From the NCBI GenBank assembly GCA_045106685.1, contig JBGCFB010000239.1, positions 1 to 6,981 on the forward strand: a DNA stretch of 6,981 nt, written 5' to 3'. The position numbers and the translations under genes are program-made. The notes beneath the pieces were generated by a model. That model saw only the letters and a list, made by a program, of their open reading frames with translations. It did not search any database and was not told the DNA's origin. Shown here piece by piece: positions 1 to 5,530 of the stretch (within the stretch, counting starts at the first letter, position 1; each line of letters starts with the position of its first letter). This stretch comes from JAUIGE01 sp045106685 (GTDB lineage: Bacteria; Bacteroidota; Bacteroidia; J057).

Positions 1-83
1 GAGCAGCAAGTATCAAGTAGTAAAAGGCACCCGATATTCAATCATCCCCTCATCCTATCACTCATTCATTATAAGCGACCCAC
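1..83. other. Window edge downstream of thrA, no gene seen
   Basis: This stretch lies 3' of the leftward thrA gene and contains no coding region I can support. thrB and thrC often follow thrA in Bacteroidota, but neither is visible here, so any such gene starts beyond the window. I see no strong hairpin followed by a T-run on the minus strand, so no thrA terminator is called. The part at about 42-69 repeats TCAT/TCAC at 4- or 8-base steps, which is too weak to name as a repeat. Confidence 0.5.
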
Positions 84-2567
84 CTATCCCAACCTCAAGA
101 CCGGCGAAAGCTGATTAGCAATTCTCAAAATCTCAGCGAAAACGCCTGCGGCGGTCACTTCTGCTCCGGCGCCAGGGCCTTTGATGACGAGTGGTCGTTC
201 GTGGTAGCGCTTGGTCGTAAATACGATCATATTGTCGCTACCGCTTAGGGTGGTGAAAGGCGAATCGGCGCCTACAGCTTGCAGCGAGATAAAGGCGTCT
301 TCGCCTTCAAGGGTAGCGATAAAGCGCAGTGATTTCCCTTCGGCCTCGGCCGCGGCGCGGCGCTGTTCGAATTCGCCATCGGCGGCTTCCAGCGCTTCCA
401 TAAATGCGTCCACAGTCGGAGCCTCCAGGCAGGCTTTGGGCAAAATGCCATCAATGCGGATGGCCTCAGTTTCCATTTTGATGCCGGCCTCACGAGCGAG
501 AATCAGCAGCTTGCGCGCGACGTCTTTACCGCTCAGGTCTTCGCGCGGATCAGGCTCGGTGAAGCCCTTTTCGCGCGCTTCTCCGACGATCTGGCTGAAC
601 TTCTTTCCAGCTGTATAATTGTTGAAAATAAAGGACAAAGAACCCGAAAGGACGCCTTCGATTTTTTCGATGCGATCACCCGAATTTACCAAGTCAGCGA
701 TTGTGGTTATCACCGGCAATCCTGCTCCGACATTGGTCTCATAAGCATAATAAACGCCACGGCTATCTGCGGTAGACTTCAGTTTGAAATAGTCTTCGTA
801 TTTGCCTGATGCAGCGACTTTATTAGGAGTGGAAATCGAAATGCTGTTCTCTAGAATTTCGCCGTAATAGTCTGGTATTGAGTCGTTTGCAGTGTTGTCG
901 ACAAAGATGCTATTCGGCAAATTCATCTCAATCATATTGTCAACAAAGGCTTTTGTGTCTGCCTTCAATGGCGAAGCTTTTAGCTGTGCCGGCCAATTTT
1001 GTAGATCAATTCCATCCTCATCAAAAAGCATCGTTTTCGAATTGGAAAGCGCCACCACATTCAGGTCGATAAATTGCTGATCATGCATGAATGCTGCATT
1101 TTCTTTTATCTGTTCCAAAAGCGTTTTTCCTATCAAACCAACCCCAACGATAAAGAGATTGAGGGAGAACGTGTCTGAAAGAAAGAATGCTTCATGAACT
1201 GCGTTGAGCGCTTTGGACTCGTCTTCGCGCTCGATCACCACGGTGATATTGCGCTCGGATGAACCTTGCACGGTCAGCATGACATTCACACCGTTTCGTC
1301 CCAAAGACTGGAACAATTTGCCCGAAATACCTGGACGGCTTTTCATTTTTTCACCCACTACAGAAATAACCGAAAGCTGCTCGTCGAGACGCAGTGGCTG
1401 AATAAGACCGGCCTTTATCTCTAGCGCAAATTCCTTGTCAATCGCGGCGCGCGCCTTCGCCACCTGCTCCGGCGCAATCGCAAAGCAAAGCGCATGCTCC
1501 GAAGAGCCTTGCGTAATCAAAATGACGTTGATTTGCTCTGCTGCCAAAATATTAAACAAACGCGCAATCAGGTTGGAGCCGCTTACGCCAAACAGGCCAC
1601 TGCCTTCCAGCGTGAAGATCGACACATTGCTGATTGAGGCGACGCCTTTGACCGGATGTTTGTCATCCTTGGAACCATGTTCGTCGATCAGTGTTCCGGG
1701 ATGATCCGGGTTAAACGTGTTTTTGATCACAATGGGAATCCGCTTTACCATCGCTGGTAAAATCGTCGGTGGATAGATGACTTTCGCTCCAAAGTGCGAC
1801 ATCTCCATCGCTTCTTCGTAGGTCATGCGCTCCACCGAAAATGCCTGCTTGACCTTGCGCGGATCAGCCGTCAATACGCCGTTTACGTCAGTCCATATTT
1901 CGACCATCTCGGCATCGAGCGCCGACGCAAAAAACGAAGCGGTATAGTCGGAACCGCCTCTTCCGAGCGTTGTGGTTACATTTTCATCATTTGAAGCGAT
2001 GAATCCTGTGATAATGGCGATGCCTTTATTCGAGGCAAAATGTGCCTGAATGCGCTTATTCGTTTCGTCTGAATTGACGCGTGCAGCACCGAAGTGGCTA
2101 TCGGTCAAAACGACCTTACGTGCGTCCAGATAATGCGCAACGATATTGCGATCGCGCAGCACTTCACTCAAGATAAAGGCTGAGGAGCGTTCGCCATGAC
2201 TGAGGATATTGTCGAGCGTGCGCTTCGATAGCTCGCGAATCAGAAAGATGCCTTGCAGGATATTCGCCAACTCGATATGCGATTCTCGCAGTGCGTACTT
2301 GACAATCTCCTGGTGCTTTTCTGAAATCAGTTTTTCGACTACTTCAAAATGCCTTTCCGTATAGCGATCCAGTACTTCTTTATATGTAAAATCGCCTTTA
2401 GCGGCGGATTCGCTCATGCCTATAAGCATGTCCGTAACACCACCCAGCGCCGACACGACCACTGCACATTCGACGCCTTCCTCACGATAGCGGGTGATAA
2501 TTTCTGCAACATGATTAATGCGGTCTCCATCCGCAACGGATGATCCACCGAACTTCAAAATTTTCAT
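84..2567 (-). CDS. thrA: Bifunctional aspartokinase / homoserine dehydrogenase
   Basis: This cytoplasmic enzyme phosphorylates aspartate (first step) and reduces aspartate semialdehyde to homoserine (third step) on the route to threonine and methionine. The 827 residues are close to E. coli ThrA (820). The kinase domain spans about 1-300, with the KFGGSS nucleotide motif at 5-10 and TTLGRGGSDYTA at 199-210. Two ACT-type regulatory segments follow at about 315-385 and 398-465; GSSEHAL and GSSERNI end matching strands. The dehydrogenase begins with the Rossmann motif GVGLIG at 475-480, has STPNKVAAS near 579-587 (Lys583 probably catalytic), GVLSGSLSF near 638-646, and the family signature EPDPREDLSGKDVARK at 671-686. 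By alignment to yeast homoserine dehydrogenase, Glu671, Asp682 and Lys686 are the conserved acidic and lysine positions. The ATG at 2567 places the kinase motif at the expected N-terminus. ACT domains imply feedback control by an end-product amino acid; which one cannot be read here. The gene is intact and diverges from pnuC. Confidence 0.97.
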   Translation of the reverse strand: MKILKFGGSSVADGDRINHVAEIITRYREEGVECAVVVSALGGVTDMLIGMSESAAKGDFTYKEVLDRYTERHFEVVEKLISEKHQEIVKYALRESHIELANILQGIFLIRELSKRTLDNILSHGERSSAFILSEVLRDRNIVAHYLDARKVVLTDSHFGAARVNSDETNKRIQAHFASNKGIAIITGFIASNDENVTTTLGRGGSDYTASFFASALDAEMVEIWTDVNGVLTADPRKVKQAFSVERMTYEEAMEMSHFGAKVIYPPTILPAMVKRIPIVIKNTFNPDHPGTLIDEHGSKDDKHPVKGVASISNVSIFTLEGSGLFGVSGSNLIARLFNILAAEQINVILITQGSSEHALCFAIAPEQVAKARAAIDKEFALEIKAGLIQPLRLDEQLSVISVVGEKMKSRPGISGKLFQSLGRNGVNVMLTVQGSSERNITVVIEREDESKALNAVHEAFFLSDTFSLNLFIVGVGLIGKTLLEQIKENAAFMHDQQFIDLNVVALSNSKTMLFDEDGIDLQNWPAQLKASPLKADTKAFVDNMIEMNLPNSIFVDNTANDSIPDYYGEILENSISISTPNKVAASGKYEDYFKLKSTADSRGVYYAYETNVGAGLPVITTIADLVNSGDRIEKIEGVLSGSLSFIFNNYTAGKKFSQIVGEAREKGFTEPDPREDLSGKDVARKLLILAREAGIKMETEAIRIDGILPKACLEAPTVDAFMEALEAADGEFEQRRAAAEAEGKSLRFIATLEGEDAFISLQAVGADSPFTTLSGSDNMIVFTTKRYHERPLVIKGPGAGAEVTAAGVFAEILRIANQLSPVLRLG

Positions 2568-2605
2568 GGGACAAAGAAAAGAAATCGCTGTGCGATTTCA
2601 ATGAA
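2568..2605 (-). promoter_or_regulatory. thrA 5' leader with hairpin, matching the pnuC leader
   Basis: Read on the minus strand, the 38 nt before the thrA ATG start with TTCATTGAAATCG and contain a perfect 8-bp stem, GAAATCGC (2599-2592) and GCGATTTC (2588-2581), around a 3-nt loop. Thirteen pyrimidine-rich nucleotides then lead to the ATG. There is no Shine-Dalgarno sequence. The same 38-nt layout stands before pnuC on the other strand with 29/38 identity. The sequence and symmetry are directly visible. A role in translation control, or as an operator, is inference; it could also be an end of an old repeat element. Confidence 0.55.
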
Positions 2606-2648
2606 ATAAAAGCCTTGATCGCTTTAGCATCTTGCTCTTTCCATTATT

Positions 2649-2672
2649 GCCCGATGATTTATCATCTGGGGC
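2649..2672. repeat. Hairpin in the thrA-pnuC intergenic region
   Basis: GCCC-GATGAT (2649-2658) can pair with ATCATC-TG-GGGC (2661-2672), with a two-base TT loop and a two-base TG bulge. On the minus strand the stem extends to TTGCCC/GGGCAA at its base. It overlaps the inner arm of the large dyad, so the two could be alternative folds. There is no T-run after it on either strand, so it is not called a terminator. Confidence 0.45.
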
Positions 2673-2681
2673 AAATGAAGC

Positions 2682-2700
2682 AAAATCGCTTCGCGATTGT
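2682..2700. repeat. Central ATCGC palindrome of the intergenic region
   Basis: AATCGC (2684-2689) and GCGATT (2693-2698) form a 6-bp perfect stem around TTC. Over 19 bases it matches the thrA-leader hairpin (2581-2599) at 14 positions. Three related palindromes (2581-2599, 2682-2700, 2788-2806) therefore lie at roughly 100-bp steps in this gap. They could be binding sites for a dimeric regulator or copies of a small repeat; the sequence alone does not decide. Confidence 0.4.
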
Positions 2701-2781
2701 ATTGGTGCTCAGGCCATAAATGGGTTTCCCTCCCCAGGCAATAATGAAAGATGTTTTGGTTAAAGCCTATGGTCATTTCTC

Positions 2782-2819
2782 TTCATTGAAATCGTGTAGG
2801 GATTTCGTTTCTTCGCACT
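2782..2819 (+). promoter_or_regulatory. pnuC 5' leader with hairpin, matching the thrA leader
   Basis: The 38 nt before the pnuC ATG start with TTCATTGAAATCG and contain a GAAATC (2788-2793) / GATTTC (2801-2806) stem with a 7-nt loop, followed by 13 nt to the ATG. There is no Shine-Dalgarno sequence; the last stretch is pyrimidine-rich. Relative to the thrA leader there are nine differences, six of them transitions, and the 6-bp outer stem is kept while the inner two pairs are lost. The match to thrA is what is seen; function is inferred. Confidence 0.55.
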
Positions 2820-3443
2820 ATGCTTGAATATTTTTCCGATCCCCTACGGATAATAGAAGTGATTATATGGATCACAGGTTTGGTATGTGTGTATCTCAAT
2901 GCCAAGGAGAACATATGGGCCTGGCCGATTGGGATTGTAAGTGTGGCACTTTCGACGGTGATATTTTATAAGACGAGCTTATACAGCGACACGCTCCTAA
3001 ACGGGATTTACGTCGTGTTGGGCTTTTATGGCTGGTACCAATGGGCCTATGGAGGGGCGGCGAAGACGGCTTTGCCGGTGACGAAGATGCAGCTTTGGCC
3101 GGGCTGGGCAGCGAGTATGCTGATTGGATTGGCTGGCCTGGCAGCTTTGAGCTGGTTTTTTGGAACATATACTGAAGCTGACTATGTATATGGAGACGCC
3201 TTTACGACGAGTTTTAGTCTGGTAGCACAAGTGCTTTTGGCAAGAAAAAAACTCGGCAACTGGCTCATCTGGATTGTGGTAGATGTCGTGGCGGTGTATA
3301 TCTATTTTCATAAAGGCTTATATATCATTACCGCGCTCTATGTTGGATATTTTTTCCTTGCTATTTATGGTTATTTAGAATGGAAAAAGATGATGGAAGC
3401 AGAACAAAAGCAGGCGGATTTGCTTAATCAAATTGGAAGCTAG
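2820..3443 (+). CDS. pnuC: PnuC-family nicotinamide riboside transporter
   Basis: This is an inner-membrane protein of 207 residues, a normal length for PnuC, which lets nicotinamide riboside enter the cell, where a kinase traps it as NMN for NAD synthesis. The family pattern is clear: LYSDTLLNGIYVVLGFYGWY begins near residue 54 and leads to Trp75, and the C-terminal half has GNWLIWIVVD (146-155), KGLY (165-168), TALYVGYF (171-178) and GYLEWKK (184-190). About seven hydrophobic segments can be drawn (roughly 10-26, 32-50, 58-76, 93-114, 130-142, 147-164, 168-186), then a charged tail. The ATG at 2820 leaves a short N-terminus as usual. Related PnuT proteins carry thiamine instead. No TPP riboswitch elements are seen upstream, which mildly favours the riboside. 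Only 25 bp separate it from the next gene, so co-transcription is likely although the functions seem unrelated. Confidence 0.92.
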   Translation: MLEYFSDPLRIIEVIIWITGLVCVYLNAKENIWAWPIGIVSVALSTVIFYKTSLYSDTLLNGIYVVLGFYGWYQWAYGGAAKTALPVTKMQLWPGWAASMLIGLAGLAALSWFFGTYTEADYVYGDAFTTSFSLVAQVLLARKKLGNWLIWIVVDVVAVYIYFHKGLYIITALYVGYFFLAIYGYLEWKKMMEAEQKQADLLNQIGS

Positions 3444-3468
3444 ATAGACTCCCACTTTAACCGCCCTC

Positions 3469-4608
3469 ATGAGTACCTTGCTCCAACATCCTTTTGCCGC
3501 AGCTTTTTTTATTATAGGCCTGATATTCTTAGGATATCGGCTTATGGTGGTGCTGCTTAATATCATATTGGATACCCGAATTCCTATACGCGAGTCGTTG
3601 GAGCTACCCACGATTTCGATCTTGATTCCTGCGCGAAATGAAGCCCGAAATTTGACCGCCCTTTTTGCTCAACTCAAATATATCGAACATCAAGTAGCGG
3701 AAATCATTATTCTGGATGACCAGTCAGAGGACCTTACACCGGACTTGCTGCGCAGTTGGGAACTCGGCGGTGAGAAGCGTAAAGTGCTGAAAGGCAGTAC
3801 ATTACCTGCGGGATGGCTTGGGAAACATTATGCCTGTGCCAATCTGGCCCAAGCGGCCAAGTCCGACTATTTCCTCTTTTTAGATGCCGATATCGCCCAA
3901 CTCGATACGCGCCTTTTGCCCAGCATTTTTACCCAAATCAAAAAACGTAAGCTAAGCCTGATATCCATTTTTCCTGACCAGCACATGCTAAGCCTGGGCG
4001 AGAAAACGGTCGTGCCGCTTATGCATTATCTCCTGCTGAGCTTGTTGCCACTTCGCTGGATATACAGTCTGCCTTTTGCCAGTATGGCCGCCGCCAACGG
4101 GCAGTGCATGGTGTTCGAAGCGAAGGCCTACCGACAGCACAAATGGCATGAGCAAGTGAAGTCGATTATCGTAGAAGATATCGCCATCATGAAGGCCGTG
4201 AAGTCAGCCAAACTCAAAGGCTTAACCTTCACCGCAAACGGCCTGATATGGGCGCGTATGTATCAAAGTTTTGGAGAAGGGCTTGCCGGATTTGGAAAAA
4301 ATATCCTCTCAGGTTTTGGGAATAGCGTCATAGGCTTGATCGTCTATCTGGTCTTGTTATTGGGCTTTCCTATACTGCTTATTTTTCTGGGTTGGCAAGG
4401 TGTGGTTTCTGGGAAAATACTGCTATTGATTTTGGGTGGTATGATTGGGATAAAAGCGGGAATCAGTATGTTGGCTAATCAGTCGATTATCCAAAATCTA
4501 CTATTAGCGCCTGTGCATATGATCTCAATGCTCATCGTTGCTGTGCGATCTATTATTAATCTTATTCGCAAAAAAAATACATGGAAAGGTCGAAACGTCC
4601 AGTTGTAG
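3469..4608 (+). CDS. Membrane family 2 glycosyltransferase, CruG/CrtQ-like
   Basis: A 379-residue GT2 enzyme, probably transferring a sugar from a nucleotide-sugar donor to a carotenoid hydroxyl at the cytoplasmic membrane face. One N-terminal membrane segment (about 9-34) precedes the GT-A domain. That domain has SILIPARNEARN (50-61), ILDDQSED (81-88) for the nucleotide, the metal-binding DAD (139-141) in FLFLDAD, the likely catalytic-base motif VED (235-237), and WARMYQSFGEGLAGFGKN (261-278), which replaces the QxxRW-type acceptor motif. Two or three further membrane segments lie at about 285-308, 315-335 and 343-362. This plan matches the CruG, CruC and CrtQ carotenoid glycosyltransferases, and CruG is paired with CruF in cyanobacteria. 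The 28-bp overlap with cruF makes the carotenoid role likely. A glycolipid-type GT2 remains possible, so no symbol is given. The ATG at 3469 has no Shine-Dalgarno sequence. Confidence 0.85.
   Translation: MSTLLQHPFAAAFFIIGLIFLGYRLMVVLLNIILDTRIPIRESLELPTISILIPARNEARNLTALFAQLKYIEHQVAEIIILDDQSEDLTPDLLRSWELGGEKRKVLKGSTLPAGWLGKHYACANLAQAAKSDYFLFLDADIAQLDTRLLPSIFTQIKKRKLSLISIFPDQHMLSLGEKTVVPLMHYLLLSLLPLRWIYSLPFASMAAANGQCMVFEAKAYRQHKWHEQVKSIIVEDIAIMKAVKSAKLKGLTFTANGLIWARMYQSFGEGLAGFGKNILSGFGNSVIGLIVYLVLLLGFPILLIFLGWQGVVSGKILLLILGGMIGIKAGISMLANQSIIQNLLLAPVHMISMLIVAVRSIINLIRKKNTWKGRNVQL
4570..4577 (+). promoter_or_regulatory. A8 tract before the overlapping cruF start
   Basis: Eight consecutive A residues end three bases before the cruF ATG at 4581. 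An A-rich stretch here is the usual initiation context in Bacteroidota, which mostly do without Shine-Dalgarno pairing. It is the only one of the five starts in the window with such a stretch. The tract also lies inside the last codons of the glycosyltransferase, whose frame is cgc aaa aaa aat. cruF is in the -1 frame, so slippage here would join the two proteins; that is speculation. Confidence 0.45.
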
Positions 4609-5249
4609 CTGGAATCGTACTGGTGGTCCTGCATGTGGTAGGCGTAATTGGCTTTTCGTTGGAAAGCTTCAAGCCGCTTTTTCAACAGCTAACGCCTTTG
4701 AATCTGATTATCACGGTTGTGCTTCTTGGTGTGTTTCATCAGGTTTGGACAAAACGTTTTGCAGCCTGGGCTTTCCTCACGTTTATGGCAGGCTTTTTAG
4801 TCGAAGTCACTGGTGTAAAGACGGGATTAATCTTTGGTGAATATGCGTATCTGCCAGCCTTCGGACCTCAGTTGTGGGAGACTCCGCCGATCATCGGTCT
4901 TAACTGGCTTATGTTGGTCTATATAATCGGCATGCTGGTCGCGCTAATCCCTGTAAAAAGGAAAGGTTTAGCCATTGACGCACCACTGGTGAAATCAGCA
5001 ATCGCAGCGACGCTGCTGACCTTGTTTGATGTGCTCGTCGAGCCTGTAGCCATCCAAAATGAATTCTGGACCTGGTTCGGTCAGACGCCGCCCTTGCAGA
5101 ATTTTGCTGCCTGGTGGCTGATCGGATTTGTGTTATTCTACGGCTATTATCGCCTTCCTCAAAAACCGCGTAATCCGCTGACTATCTGGGTGATAGGCGT
5201 GCAGCTGTTGTTCTTTGGAGGCCTTTTTATTATTGGAAATTCGTCATGA
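4581..5249 (+). CDS. cruF: CruF-type carotenoid 1',2'-hydratase (carotenoid biosynthesis protein)
   Basis: A 222-residue polytopic membrane protein of the CruF family, which adds water across the terminal C1'-C2' double bond of an acyclic carotenoid end to give a tertiary hydroxyl. Family marks seen are EVTGVKTGLIFGEYAY (75-90), PPIIGLNWLML (102-112), DVLVEPVA (150-157) and WTWFGQTPPLQNF (163-175). Hydrophobic segments lie at about 8-26, 40-56, 60-75, 104-124, 137-152, 176-190 and 199-219. The conserved acidic and aromatic residues of these loops are presumed to form the active site. The ATG at 4581 overlaps the glycosyltransferase end by 28 bp, implying translational coupling; the next downstream starts would cut into the first membrane segment. 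With the adjacent GT2 gene it suggests a hydroxylated, glycosylated product of the myxol or saproxanthin type. No other carotenoid gene is in the window, so the backbone must be made elsewhere. Confidence 0.85.
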   Translation: MERSKRPVVAGIVLVVLHVVGVIGFSLESFKPLFQQLTPLNLIITVVLLGVFHQVWTKRFAAWAFLTFMAGFLVEVTGVKTGLIFGEYAYLPAFGPQLWETPPIIGLNWLMLVYIIGMLVALIPVKRKGLAIDAPLVKSAIAATLLTLFDVLVEPVAIQNEFWTWFGQTPPLQNFAAWWLIGFVLFYGYYRLPQKPRNPLTIWVIGVQLLFFGGLFIIGNSS

Positions 5250-5293
5250 ATAATTCGTCATTGATCATTAAACATGAGGTAATGACTAATGAC
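5238..5293. repeat. 7-bp-phased degenerate repeat at the end of cruF
   Basis: AATTCGTCAT occurs at 5238-5247 and again at 5252-5261, exactly 14 bp apart. From 5258 the sequence can be read in sevens as TCATTGA, TCATTAA, ACATGAG, GTAATGA, CTAATGA, and TAATGAC is an exact tandem pair at 5280-5293. The units alternate in orientation (TCATTA against TAATGA), so short hairpins are possible. The repeat begins inside the cruF stop region. Function is unknown; similar heptad-like intergenic sequence is familiar from Bacteroidota. Confidence 0.5.
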
Positions 5294-5310
5294 CAACAAA
5301 ATTATTTTGT

Positions 5311-5332
5311 GGCCTGAGCGGAGTCGAAGGCC
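5311..5332. repeat. REP-like hairpin, left copy
   Basis: The core TGAGCGGAGTCGAAG (5315-5329) is closed by the self-complementary arms GGCCT (5311-5315) and AGGCC (5328-5332). The core GAGCGGAGTCGAAG is one I associate with interspersed intergenic repeats in Bacteroidota. It lies between convergent genes, as REP elements of other bacteria often do. No T-run follows on either strand, so a simple intrinsic terminator is not supported, though it may shield 3' ends of the transcripts. Confidence 0.6.
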
Positions 5333-5345
5333 CCTCAACCAAAAA

Positions 5346-5409
5346 TCAACAGATTTCCTTGCTGGTGTGGCTTCGGCTCCGCTCAGCCACCAGCAATATA
5401 AGCTGTTGA
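5346..5409. repeat. REP-like hairpin, right copy, inverted and longer
   Basis: The core CTTCGGCTCCGCTCA (5371-5385) is the reverse complement of the left copy at 14 of 15 positions. Its closing arms differ: GCTGGT-gt-GGCT (5361-5372) pairs with AGCCACCAGC (5385-5394). After an 8 by 8 internal loop an outer 7-bp stem follows, TCAACAG (5346-5352) with CTGTTGA (5403-5409). The two copies together form an inverted pair like the BIME arrangement of enterobacterial REPs. They could also pair with each other as one 16-bp stem with a single G-U pair in plus-strand RNA. Confidence 0.6.
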
Positions 5410-5470
5410 AATGGCCTCTTCGGATATTGAATTTCTGTTTTTTAAATGAACAACTCTAGGTAGCAATTCT

Positions 5471-5520
5471 TCATTAAACATGACCTAATGATTCAATGAT
5501 CAAACGACCACATGACTAAT
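5471..5520. repeat. Second 7-bp-phased repeat, right of the REP-like pair
   Basis: Positions 5471-5491 match 5265-5285 at 19 of 21 bases; the only change is GG to CC in the middle, between TCATTAAACATGA and TAATGA. Further TCA/TGA-rich units follow (TTCAATG, ATCAAAC, GACCACA, TGACTAA). Thus the two REP-like hairpins sit between two copies of one 21-bp unit. The same kind of degenerate sequence is seen at the end of cruF, so this may be two members of one repeat class rather than a target duplication. Confidence 0.45.
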
Positions 5521-5530
5521 AAGCTCGGTA

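Larger units (their letters stand above)
2572..2815. repeat. Imperfect 244-bp dyad with 34-bp terminal inverted repeats
   Basis: The arms 2572-2605 and 2782-2815 are inverted repeats, 28/34 identical, with a perfect 13-bp core (2593-2605 against 2782-2794). A second inverted pair sits inside them: about 2637-2651 against 2737-2750, sharing GGCAATAATG and AAAG with one extra base in the left copy. Both pairs centre on about 2693.5, so they belong to one symmetric structure. Between them, TAAAGC also occurs at the matching place on each side (2622-2627 and 2761-2766). The dyad fills almost the whole gap between the two start codons. Options are a decayed MITE-like element, two copies of one leader facing apart, or a shared regulatory region. 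No convincing target-site duplication flanks it. Confidence 0.6.

Noticed and set aside
42..69. TCAT/TCAC repetition at the left edge
   Set aside because: Steps are 8, 8, 4 and 4 bases with a four-letter unit, which is easily chance and does not share the seven-base phase seen elsewhere.
211..618. Rightward open frame of 135 codons over the 3' end of thrA
   Set aside because: It is antisense to the homoserine dehydrogenase domain, which carries the family signature; Ser/Ala-rich composition is what a shadow frame in GC-rich sequence gives.
2654..2684. Bacteroidota-type thrA promoter on the minus strand (TTTG at 2684-2681, 19-nt gap, TAAATCAT at 2661-2654)
   Set aside because: Spacing suits the -33/-7 pattern, but the -7 box agrees only at TA and one other base. 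The boxes also lie within hairpin arms. Too weak to annotate.
2572..2815. Active IS or full MITE with target-site duplication
   Set aside because: The bases next to the two ends (GGGA on the left, CACT on the right) are not duplicates, and no transposase is present.
2606..2819. TPP or NAD+-II riboswitch before pnuC
   Set aside because: The conserved CTGAGA and ACCTGAT-type blocks of the TPP aptamer are not present, and I could not match the pnuC-associated NAD+-II motif. Structure is present but not a class I recognise.
4538..4840. Rightward 100-codon frame across the glycosyltransferase-cruF junction
   Set aside because: It overlaps two well-supported genes in a third frame and has no recognisable motif.
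5311..5394. Intrinsic terminators for cruF and the opposing gene
   Set aside because: Hairpins are strong but no run of T follows on either strand, so the classic rule is not met.
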